A stretch of 64,000 bases of DNA from Ruminococcaceae bacterium HV4-5-B5C (GTDB lineage: Bacteria; Bacillota; Clostridia; Oscillospirales; Acutalibacteraceae): the NCBI GenBank assembly GCA_900184925.1, contig FXYJ02000003.1, positions 333,917-397,916 of the forward strand, in the 5' to 3' direction. A program made the position numbers and the translations under genes. The notes under the pieces were generated by a model. The model ran no database searches, was not told the origin of the DNA, and saw nothing but the letters and a program-made list of their open reading frames with translations. Below are positions 57,654-64,000 of this stretch, piece by piece. Positions within the stretch are counted from its first letter, which is position 1, and each line of letters opens with the position of its first letter.

Positions 57654-58169
57654 TTACCCCTGAATCGCTCTGACAAGCTGAAGCACCACCAGTGCCAGAG
57701 AAACAAGCTTGGTCAAAAACAAGAACACGTCGGAAGCAATGTTTTCTTTTGTCTGCACTTTACTTTTCTGGTTCAGTCGAATAGAATATATAATTTGAAA
57801 TATTCCTCGGAAGACTCCATACATACCGAAAAACAGACAAAAAAAGCCAAGGATGTTCCAAAGTGAATTTCTTTCAAGAAGGAAAAGTGCCGCCCAACCC
57901 GCCAATAACAGAGCTCCGACCCACAAATCGTCAAATCCTTTGATGTCGGATATGGGCTTGATCTTGCTAAACTCAAGCAACAGTCCTAATACTCCTATCA
58001 CAATAAATATCCATCGGACAATTTGTCCAACTAATTCATTTCCGAAGTAGTTTGGGACAAGAAGGAGAAACAAACCTACGACAATAAAGGCAAAGCCCAG
58101 CGTCAGGCCATTAATTTTGTTATCAATCTCCTCAGAAAAGATGATTTTCTTTTTCTTTCCATCTGACAC
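57654..58169 (-). CDS. Small four-helix membrane protein
   Basis: A 171-residue protein with about four helices (NGLTLGFAFIVVGLFLLLV, IVRWIFIVIGVLGLLLEF, LWVGALLLAGWAALFLL, LGFFCLFFGMYGVFRGIFQII) and a final hydrophobic C-terminal segment. The start is GTG after GGGGAG. I do not recognise the family. Base composition is distinctly more AT-rich than neighbouring genes, and it lies between two copies of the same repeat, consistent with acquisition by transfer. Confidence 0.6.
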   Translation of the reverse strand: MSDGKKKKIIFSEEIDNKINGLTLGFAFIVVGLFLLLVPNYFGNELVGQIVRWIFIVIGVLGLLLEFSKIKPISDIKGFDDLWVGALLLAGWAALFLLERNSLWNILGFFCLFFGMYGVFRGIFQIIYSIRLNQKSKVQTKENIASDVFLFLTKLVSLALVVLQLVRAIQG

Positions 58170-58285
58170 TATGTTCGCTCCCCTATTTGTAATTTAGACA
58201 AGCTCAAATTCAGAACTCTATGGAAAAGATAAAACTGAATCTTATTTGTTTTGACATGATAGTCCGGCCTATCTTTCTTTTACTA

Positions 58286-58314
58286 ATTATACCATATCAA
58301 ATAAATCCTGTCAC
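58286..58314 (-). promoter_or_regulatory. Sigma-A promoter of the small membrane protein gene
   Basis: On the minus strand GTGACA (58314-58309) and an extended TGGTATAAT (-10 at 58291-58286) are 17 bases apart, about 117 bases before the start codon. Confidence 0.65.
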
Positions 58315-58425
58315 TCAAATGTGCAGCCGAGTATAATTATAGGATTTGTTCTTGGGCTCAGAATCGTAAGCCCCCATAAACAAAGGCATAACAAAAGCCG
58401 TCGATAAAAATCGACGCCCTTATAA

Positions 58426-58574
58426 TGGCCCGAGTGAGAGGTTCGAAGGCAGTCCAATATCGTCCCGCGTTCCGTGAGTCCCTCCGACTACTCAAATGCT
58501 CAAAGGCGGAATCTTCCTTCTCCCAACCTGCCGCAAACGAAAAAAGAGCCTGCCCTTACAGGGCAGGCTCTTTT
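58426..58574. repeat. Diverged outer copy of the tRNA-Pro repeat
   Basis: This stretch is closely similar to the 171-base units at 61754 and 61925. It starts with a tRNA-end-like TGGCCCGAGTGAGAGGTTCGAA, has scattered substitutions, and lacks about 21 bases around the internal CACAGGCAGGTTCTCACCTGC. It ends in the same terminator hairpin. It would be the outer boundary of DNA inserted at tRNA-Pro. Confidence 0.75.
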
Positions 58575-58645
58575 GCGGTTGGAGTGAAATGATAGGACTT
58601 GGAGAAACCCAGTAATACCAAATGCTTACGGGCAATCAGCAAGCA
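58540..58645. repeat. Terminator-bearing repeat, copy B2
   Basis: Nearly identical to 57528-57632. It shares the hairpin with the tRNA-Pro repeat and then continues into a tail that ends just after the stop codon of the reductase gene. The hairpin can terminate that minus-strand gene. Confidence 0.75.
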
Positions 58646-58658
58646 GTATATGTCATCA

Positions 58659-60659
58659 TTACACAGAACGGGCGACCTCATATGCGTCCCAAATTGCCGC
58701 TCGGATATTTCTTACTTTCTGGCCGTCGCCAAGGTTATAAACGTTGTCAAAGTCATTCTTGATCTGTGCATACAGAGAATTATTTGGCTTATACCCTACG
58801 GCCATAATGATGCTGTCGGCGAGAAGGGCTTGTTCCCCGCTTTCCGTGAAAATGGTGGCGCCTTCTTCCGTAATGGCGGACAAACGAGCGTTTGTGATCG
58901 TTCTCACCTTCTTGAAGTTGAGCAGATCCCTGAGCATCCATTCATTCATAGGGGCCAGAGGAGCACCTGCCTTTAAGATATCCGGCAGCGCTTCCAGAAT
59001 AGTCACTTCTTTGTCCTGACTCCTGAGATGCAGCGCGAGCTCACAGCCAACCAGACCGCCGCCGACAATGATGCACTTCTGACCGGCCTGTTTCTTCCCG
59101 GCAAGTACGTCACCGGCGTTGACCACCTTTTCACTTTCGATGCCCGGTAGCTTGAGCTGGACCGGCGTGGAGCCCTCGGCGACATAGACGATATCCGGAT
59201 GGAATCCTTCAATCATTTCTTTTGTCGCTTTGGTATTGAGAAGTACCTGAACATCCAATTTCTTTAACTGATGCTCGTACCACTTTGCCAGCGCAAGGTC
59301 GTCTTCCTTAAAGTCGGGCACGCCGCCGATGTTCAGCTCACCGCCCAGACGGCTGGTCGCTTCAAAAAGAGTCACCCGATACCCACGGAGCGCACTGACG
59401 CGCGCAGCTTCCATGCCGGCGGGTCCGCCGCCCACGACCACAACGTTTTTACTTTTTGAATCGCGAGTAATCCCAACCATCCATTCACGGTTGCATTCGG
59501 GATTGACAGCGCACGAGGCACGGGCTCCCGAGAAGCTTCTTGCGATGCATCCATCGTGACAGCTGAGACACGGACGGATGTCAGCGATCTCGTCGCGCTT
59601 AAGCTTATTCGGGTAATCCGGGTCAGTCAGCAGCGGCCTTCCAAGACCAACGGCGTCAAGTTTGCCCTCAGCGAGCGCATGTACGGCCATATTCGGGTTA
59701 TCCATCCTGCCGGCTACCATCACCGGAACATGGACTACTTTTTTAAGCTGCTCTGTCAGGGAAAGGTACATCCCCTTTTTGAAATACATCGGCGGATGTG
59801 CCCAATACCAGGCGTCATAGGTTCCTGCATCCGCATCGAAACCGTCGTAACCCGCCTCTTCAAGGATCTTTGCGGCTTCCAGTGCCTCGGGGACATCGCG
59901 TCCAAGTTCCGTGAATTCTTCTCCGGGCAGACCGCCTTGCCGCAAAGCCTTAATATAGCTCTTGATGCTGAATCTTAATATGACAGGGAAATCCTTGCCG
60001 CAGGTCTTTTTAATGGCCTGTAAAATTTCAATGGCAAATGTCAGTCTTCCCCTGAGATCGCCGCCGTATTTATCCGTTCTCTGGTTGAAAAGCGACATGG
60101 TAAAGCAGTCCAGCAAATAGCCTTCGTGGACCGCGTGGACCTCGATCCCGTCAAAACCGGAGGCCTGCGCTATTTTTGCTGACTCCGCAAATTTCTCGAC
60201 AATGCGCTCAACTTCTTCAGTGGTCAGAGCCCTGCATGGAATTCGCGGGTCCCATCGATTGGTTGTGGGCGAGGGTGCGACACATTCGCCGTCCAGCAGC
60301 ATGGGTACGGCTGACCGCCCAAGCCCCGCAGTTAACTGCATAAAGATTTTGCTGCCGAATGTGTGAATTCGTTCGGTCATTTCAGTGGCAATCTTCATAT
60401 AAGCCGTTGGATTGTTGGTGGGGCAGGGGAAAGAGAAGTTGACGTGTTTTTCCGTGCTGTTTTCCACCCAGTTCGCGCCGGTAATAATCAGGCCGACGCC
60501 GCCTTTTGCCCGCGCGACATAATACTCCATTGCGTCGTTTGTATACGCCCGGTTACCATCGGTTAACGGAATTCCCATTGGTGCCATAAAAAACTTATTC
60601 TTGATTTGCAGTTTGTTAATGGTAAAAGGTTCAAATAGAGCGCGATACTTCTGATCCAT
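58659..60659 (-). CDS. Old-yellow-enzyme/2,4-dienoyl-CoA reductase-type NADH:flavin oxidoreductase
   Basis: A 666-residue multidomain reductase. N-terminal FMN barrel of about 370 residues (ALFEPFTINKLQIKNKFFMAPMGIPLTDG; HAVHEGYLLDCFTMSLFNQRTDKYGG), a [4Fe-4S] site CLSCHDGCIARSFSGARASC, then FAD- and NAD(P)-binding halves (VVVGGGPAGMEAARVSALRGYRVTLFE; CIIVGGGLVGCELALHL). The family includes 2-enoate reductase, FadH and bile-acid BaiCD/BaiH. It reduces activated C=C bonds with NADH; the substrate is unknown. The ATG at 60659 follows GGAGG at 11 bases. A divergent TetR regulator and a palindromic operator control it. Confidence 0.88.
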   Translation of the reverse strand: MDQKYRALFEPFTINKLQIKNKFFMAPMGIPLTDGNRAYTNDAMEYYVARAKGGVGLIITGANWVENSTEKHVNFSFPCPTNNPTAYMKIATEMTERIHTFGSKIFMQLTAGLGRSAVPMLLDGECVAPSPTTNRWDPRIPCRALTTEEVERIVEKFAESAKIAQASGFDGIEVHAVHEGYLLDCFTMSLFNQRTDKYGGDLRGRLTFAIEILQAIKKTCGKDFPVILRFSIKSYIKALRQGGLPGEEFTELGRDVPEALEAAKILEEAGYDGFDADAGTYDAWYWAHPPMYFKKGMYLSLTEQLKKVVHVPVMVAGRMDNPNMAVHALAEGKLDAVGLGRPLLTDPDYPNKLKRDEIADIRPCLSCHDGCIARSFSGARASCAVNPECNREWMVGITRDSKSKNVVVVGGGPAGMEAARVSALRGYRVTLFEATSRLGGELNIGGVPDFKEDDLALAKWYEHQLKKLDVQVLLNTKATKEMIEGFHPDIVYVAEGSTPVQLKLPGIESEKVVNAGDVLAGKKQAGQKCIIVGGGLVGCELALHLRSQDKEVTILEALPDILKAGAPLAPMNEWMLRDLLNFKKVRTITNARLSAITEEGATIFTESGEQALLADSIIMAVGYKPNNSLYAQIKNDFDNVYNLGDGQKVRNIRAAIWDAYEVARSV

Positions 60660-60685
60660 ATTGCATTGCACCTCCAAAAACATTA

Positions 60686-60705
60686 AAACTGAACATGTTC
60701 AGTTT
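60686..60705. promoter_or_regulatory. Perfect 20-bp palindromic operator for the TetR regulator
   Basis: AAACTGAACATGTTCAGTTT is an exact palindrome. It lies immediately downstream of the -10 of the reductase promoter, so bound regulator would block initiation. Size and symmetry are typical of TetR-family operators. Confidence 0.8.
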
Positions 60706-60711
60706 GTTAAT

Positions 60712-60740
60712 ACTATAACATACCGTTCCACATAATTCAA
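60712..60740 (-). promoter_or_regulatory. Sigma-A promoter of the reductase gene
   Basis: On the minus strand TTGAAT (60740-60735) and TATAGT (60717-60712) are separated by 17 bases, with the palindrome at +1 to +30. A TATAAT at 60770-60775 on the plus strand probably serves the regulator gene. Confidence 0.7.
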
Positions 60741-60810
60741 CTCTGCTTTAAAAAAACAGAAGAATACGATATAATAAAAACAGAAAATTAAAATGGGGGA
60801 AACTGTATCG

Positions 60811-61413
60811 ATGGCAACCAATAATCCCGAAGGATTTAAGAAGGCCAGCCAGACAAAAGACCGCATTTTCACCGTAGCCACAGGACTATTTAACCAAAAG
60901 GGCTTTGAAAAGGTTACGATTCGGGAGATTTGTGAAAGCGCCGGCGTTGCGATCGGAACGTTTTATCTTTACTTTGAGTCAAAGAACGCGATTCTATACG
61001 ATGTTTACCGAAAAGCCGACGAAGTATATGAGACAGAGCAGATCAGCAAGCGCAGTGGTCTGTCTTCCCACGAAAAGATTCTGGAATTGATCCGAATCCA
61101 ATTTTCCATCGGAATCATGCTTCACGTCGAGCCGGCGGCCGCAAAGCAGCTGTTTGTTTATCAGCTGCAATCGGACAATCAATATTTTCTGTCGGAAGAC
61201 CGGGCATTCCATAAGCAGCTTTTTGCAGTTGTGGAACAGGGAATTGCCGAGAAAACGATCCGCGATGATATGAGCGCCCACGACATCGGTTGGCGGATCC
61301 TTCGCTTTTCGAGAGGTTTGCTTTTTGATTGGTGCATCCATGATTGTACGTATGATCTCATGAATTTCGGTATGAAGGAAATGCAGATCTATCTGGAACT
61401 GTTTTACAGATAA
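60811..61413 (+). CDS. TetR-family transcriptional regulator
   Basis: A 200-residue regulator. The N-terminal helix-turn-helix region is FTVATGLFNQKGFEKVTIREICESAGVAIGTFYLYFESKNAIL (about residues 16-58); the C-terminal helical domain is variable and binds the effector. The ATG at 60811 lies ten bases after GGGGG. It is divergent from the flavin reductase gene and would repress it through the 20-bp palindrome, releasing it when the reductase substrate or a related compound binds (inference). Confidence 0.88.
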   Translation: MATNNPEGFKKASQTKDRIFTVATGLFNQKGFEKVTIREICESAGVAIGTFYLYFESKNAILYDVYRKADEVYETEQISKRSGLSSHEKILELIRIQFSIGIMLHVEPAAAKQLFVYQLQSDNQYFLSEDRAFHKQLFAVVEQGIAEKTIRDDMSAHDIGWRILRFSRGLLFDWCIHDCTYDLMNFGMKEMQIYLELFYR

Positions 61414-61442
61414 GCTGTGCGGTATGCACTCCCCTGAAGGTG

Positions 61443-61646
61443 CACATACCCACTCCGCTTTCGAAGGAACGGCTGAGTAAGTCTGTATGCTCTGCAAAAG
61501 CTGGAGTTCCAGAAAACGTGGCTATCCTGCTTGTAGGTCATGTGAATGTACAGATGACACACGAAGTTTACTTATCGCTTAGGCCAACGATGGTAAAATC
61601 AGCTGGTGAAATGCTGGATAAACTGCTAAATCCGGTCTACAGTTAG
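61443..61646 (+). pseudogene. C-terminal remnant of a tyrosine recombinase/integrase
   Basis: The frame encodes about 50 residues that match the end of phage-type integrases: AKAGVPENVAILLVGHVNVQMTHEVYLSLRP, where LVGH corresponds to the conserved LGH box and the Tyr of HEVYLSL to the catalytic nucleophile. The upstream catalytic Arg region and N-terminal DNA-binding domains are missing. It lies next to tRNA-Pro and the repeats, as expected for the leftover of an integrated element. Confidence 0.75.
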
Positions 61647-61704
61647 TCCGCACAAAAACGCAGTTTAGTGCATTTTAGGATGTCTACTGCATGGCGCTGA
61701 AACA

Positions 61705-61752
61705 AAAAAATCCGCATGAACACTGAATTTTCAGCATTCATGCGGACTTTTT
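61705..61752. terminator. Hairpin between the integrase remnant and the tRNA-Pro repeats
   Basis: AAATCCGCATGAA pairs with TTCATGCGGACTTTTT around a 16-base loop. A runs and T runs flank both sides. Confidence 0.65.
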
Positions 61753-61753
61753 C

Positions 61754-61924
61754 TGGTCCGAGTGACAGGGTTCGAAGGCAGTCCAATATCGTCCCGCGTT
61801 CCGCGAGTCCCTCCGATTACTCAAATGCTCAAAGGCGCAATCTTCTTTCTCCCAACCTGCACAGGCAGGTTCTCACCTGCCGCAAACGGAAAAAGAGCCT
61901 ACCCTTACAGGGCAGACTCTTTTT
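61754..61924. repeat. tRNA-Pro-associated 171-bp tandem repeat, unit 1
   Basis: The unit starts with 23 bases identical to the tRNA-Pro 3' end (TGGTCCGAGTGACAGGGTT and TCGAA), continues with a 100-base spacer containing the inverted repeat GCAGGT...ACCTGC, and ends with the terminator hairpin GAGCCTaCCCTTACAGGGcAGaCTC. The second unit starts exactly 171 bases later and appears identical. Confidence 0.9.
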
Positions 61925-62095
61925 TGGTCCGAGTGACAGGGTTCGAAGGCAGTCCAATATCGTCCCGCGTTCCGCGAGTCCCTCCGATTACTCAAATGCT
62001 CAAAGGCGCAATCTTCTTTCTCCCAACCTGCACAGGCAGGTTCTCACCTGCCGCAAACGGAAAAAGAGCCTACCCTTACAGGGCAGACTCTTTTT
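61925..62095. repeat. tRNA-Pro-associated 171-bp tandem repeat, unit 2
   Basis: Second unit of the array; it runs directly into the real tRNA-Pro gene at 62096, again 171 bases on. Its terminator hairpin stands immediately downstream of the tRNA on the minus strand and presumably ends tRNA transcription. Confidence 0.9.
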
Positions 62096-62171
62096 TGGTC
62101 CGAGTGACAGGGTTCGAACCTGCGGCCTGATGGTCCCAAACCACCCGCGCTACCAGCTGCGCTACACCCGG
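62096..62171 (-). tRNA. tRNA-Pro (anticodon TGG)
   Basis: The minus strand gives a 76-base tRNA with encoded CCA. Acceptor CCGGGTG pairs with CACTCGG, the D arm is GCGC...GCGC, and the anticodon stem GGTGG/CCATC closes loop TTTGGGA (anticodon TGG). The T arm GCAGG-TTCGAAC-CCTGT is intact. Its 3' 23 bases are duplicated twice in the downstream 171-bp array, marking it as an integration target. Confidence 0.95.
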
Positions 62172-62371
62172 ATAAAACGAATACTTCGCTTGTTTCCGTG
62201 TCTATTTAGGAGAGGGCAGGCACGGATCACAAAAACCACTTTATAGATTATAGGGAAACAGAGCCTATCTGTCAAGCGCAGTCCCTCAAAATGACTGATA
62301 AATATGGCGTGAAGAGGACGAAAACAAGGGGGATTGTGATATAATATACTGACTGATTGGAGGTGCCTCCG

Positions 62372-63826
62372 GTGAAAAAAGCAGCGCGTGCGATAAATTT
62401 TATCATTGTGGCTGCGCTTGCCCTGACGGTAGGTGCAGCGGCGTTTTTCCCCGGATTCAGGCAGGTGCTCCAAAGCAAAATGGGACCCGTAATCGTAACG
62501 GCCCGAAATGCAGCTTCAAAGATGGAGACCCTCATCGGGAATTTTTTGCAGGGGAAGTTCTCGGGGAATGCCGGGGGTATACTGACAGCTTCGGAGGCCG
62601 GTGTTCCCGGATTTCAGAAAAGTGACGGGCAGACGGTGAAAAAAATCGCGCCTCCGACTGAGGACACGGTCGGGCAGGTGAAAAATGTTGCAATTACTTC
62701 CACGGACGCAGCGGCGGGGAAATATACCGCTGTCAGGTCTGACTCCTGCTACCGAAGCCTTAAATCGGACGCATCAAAGCAGATTTATCAGATGATAGGC
62801 AAAAACATCTGCCTGATCTCAAATCGGAAATCGTCGTCCGGTTATTACCCGATTCAGGAAATCTCTTATTCCGGAAGCGCTTCGGAGGCAGAGATCTGTC
62901 TTGCCATGACGGCCTACCTCGATGATAACCCGCGGGCGTTCTGGCTCGCGAATGTCTATGGATACTGTGCACAGTACGGCGTTACGAAGCTCCAGCTGTA
63001 TTCGACACTGTCGCCGGACGACTGTGTTGTGGCCGAGAAAAAGCTGGACGCCGCAGTCGCTTCTGTAATTGGTCTGATGCCGGCGGGATTAAATGAATTT
63101 GACCGGGAAGAGTATCTCTTCGATTATCTGGCAGGGCATTGCTCCTATGACAACGCTGCCGTTTCAGATCCCGGAAGGTGGCAGGCGTTCACCGTTTACG
63201 GAACCCTTATAGATGGGAGTGCAGTTTGCGAAGGATATTCGCGGGCGATGCAGATGCTCGCAGGGGACGTCGGTCTGGACTGCACTCTGGTCAGCGGTAC
63301 CAGCGGCGGCAGCGGTCATATGTGGAACGAGATCAGAGTCGGAGGCTCGTGGTATCAGCTTGATCTGACGTGGTGCGACAACTCTATCCTGATCTATAAT
63401 TATTATAATGTTACGGACGCGGTGATTGCCCAGACGCACCAGATCGGTCCGCTCGCTTCCACCCTTTCGGACAACGCAATTGCAGGGGGATCGGTACAGT
63501 TCAATTTTGAACTGCATTCGTGCAGCTCCACGGAAGCGAATTATTTCCGGCACAGTGGGATATCTGTTTCGGCTGATACTTCGGCCTTCGATCAGTCTGT
63601 TATCACCGCGTTGGCATCATTGCTGAAGGAGGGCAAGGCATCAGTGGCGTTTTCCGTTCAGGGTGATTTTGATTCTACTGTTCGGGACATGGCAAACAAA
63701 GGAAGACTGTCTTTCTGGCTTTCCCGGGCCGCAAGAGTGGCGGACAAGTCGCTGGACGACAGTGCAATCAAATATATAACGGATTCTGCGGACCGAGGCA
63801 TCACGGTTTCGGTTCCCTACCGCTGA
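62372..63826 (+). CDS. Membrane-anchored transglutaminase-like protein
   Basis: A 484-residue protein starting with GTG at 62372, eight bases after GGAGG. A single helix (about residues 7-28) anchors or exports it. A linker follows to about 150, and a transglutaminase-like fold contains the catalytic triad region: Cys in GSAVCEGYSRAMQMLAGDVGL, His in SGGSGHMWNEIRVGGSWYQLDLTW with the Asp in that last block. The N-terminal half and about 120 residues after the core are unassigned. Such proteins act as extracytoplasmic proteases or cross-linking enzymes of unknown substrate. Confidence 0.8.
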   Translation: MKKAARAINFIIVAALALTVGAAAFFPGFRQVLQSKMGPVIVTARNAASKMETLIGNFLQGKFSGNAGGILTASEAGVPGFQKSDGQTVKKIAPPTEDTVGQVKNVAITSTDAAAGKYTAVRSDSCYRSLKSDASKQIYQMIGKNICLISNRKSSSGYYPIQEISYSGSASEAEICLAMTAYLDDNPRAFWLANVYGYCAQYGVTKLQLYSTLSPDDCVVAEKKLDAAVASVIGLMPAGLNEFDREEYLFDYLAGHCSYDNAAVSDPGRWQAFTVYGTLIDGSAVCEGYSRAMQMLAGDVGLDCTLVSGTSGGSGHMWNEIRVGGSWYQLDLTWCDNSILIYNYYNVTDAVIAQTHQIGPLASTLSDNAIAGGSVQFNFELHSCSSTEANYFRHSGISVSADTSAFDQSVITALASLLKEGKASVAFSVQGDFDSTVRDMANKGRLSFWLSRAARVADKSLDDSAIKYITDSADRGITVSVPYR

Positions 63827-63930
63827 TTCCCGCAGGCAGGGAAATCCGCCGCACCAATGCGGGGAATCCTGTGTTTCAGGCTTCATGAAGGACGTTTTTA
63901 AAACAACCGTAAAAAAATCGCCGAAAAGGG

Positions 63931-63959
63931 TTGACAAACGGAGCTGTACGCGGTATTAT
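63931..63959 (+). promoter_or_regulatory. Strong sigma-A promoter at the right window edge
   Basis: TTGACA at 63931-63936 and TATTAT at 63954-63959 are 17 bases apart. A GCGCC/GGCGC hairpin follows at about 63966-63985 in the presumed leader. The gene it serves lies beyond the window. Confidence 0.75.
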
Positions 63960-64000
63960 AGACAAGCGCCTTACGAACAGGGCGCTGCGGAAAAGAAAGC

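Noticed and set aside
61754..62095. Tandem repeats considered as a CRISPR array
   Set aside because: Units are 171 bases long and identical throughout, without short repeats alternating with unique spacers, and no cas genes are present.
61716..62246. A 176-codon frame with an internal exact duplication
   Set aside because: It runs through the 171-bp repeats and the tRNA-Pro gene; 171 is a multiple of three, so the repeat simply stays open.

Overview
The window reads as chromosome of an anaerobic, low-to-moderate GC, Gram-positive bacterium of the class Clostridia, most likely an Oscillospiraceae/Acutalibacteraceae-type organism (inference). Shine-Dalgarno sites are strong (AGGAGG) and promoters are of the sigma-A TTGACA-17-TATAAT type. 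Anaerobe-type enzymes are present: superoxide reductase, 2-hydroxyacyl-CoA dehydratase with its activase, an old-yellow-enzyme reductase with an Fe-S cluster, and radical SAM. A Bacillus-type Tgl transglutaminase and a Cys-rich LysM protein without signal peptide hint at spore formation.

Layout. 0-8 kb: end of a membrane protein, DUF3788 and Cdd1 proteins, a tgl operon with an unknown partner, an exported coiled-coil protein plus lipoprotein divergent from an OmpR-type two-component pair, an MBL hydrolase and a decayed ABC permease. 8-18.4 kb: a ten-gene sugar-acid operon led by a KdgR-like LacI regulator (TIM-barrel isomerase, permease, HyuA-like ATPase, HExxH protein, KDG kinase, hexulose-6-phosphate synthase and isomerase, Gfo/Idh dehydrogenase, KDPG aldolase). 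18.6-21.5 kb: a four-module CoA-disulfide reductase/rhodanese/TusA/DsrE polypeptide with a separate rhodanese. 21.6-27.5 kb: a Bce-type peptide detoxification module and an MFS exporter. 27.6-36 kb: tRNA-Arg, a diguanylate cyclase, mscL, a radical SAM protein, a 2-hydroxyacyl-CoA dehydratase pair in which one subunit is fused to its activase, and a LytTR/LiaF-like pair. 35.7-41.4 kb: mntH and a redox-defence cluster (dfx, ferritin, gpx, trxB, HxlR, flavoproteins).

41.5-50.2 kb is a Kdp potassium locus of unusual design: a KdpD protein without kinase domain, kdpFABC with an additional tiny membrane ORF at its head, and a divergent PAS-histidine kinase with a receiver protein that has no DNA-binding domain. 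50.4-57.2 kb carries a soluble PocR-chemoreceptor protein, an RNHCP protein with a possible structured RNA upstream, a 7TM-DISM kinase with a SARP/BTAD response regulator, and the six-LysM protein.

57.5-62.2 kb looks like a layered integration site at the 3' end of tRNA-Pro. It has exact 171-bp tandem repeats that each begin with the tRNA 3' end, diverged copies of the same repeat farther out, an integrase C-terminal remnant, and cargo consisting of a membrane protein and a TetR/old-yellow-enzyme pair with a perfect 20-bp operator. A membrane-anchored transglutaminase-like protein and a strong outward promoter close the window.

The candidates most worth following are the sugar-acid/hexulose-phosphate operon with its HyuA and HExxH proteins, the dehydratase-activase fusion with an internal ribosome site, the split Kdp signalling locus, and the tRNA-Pro repeat array.
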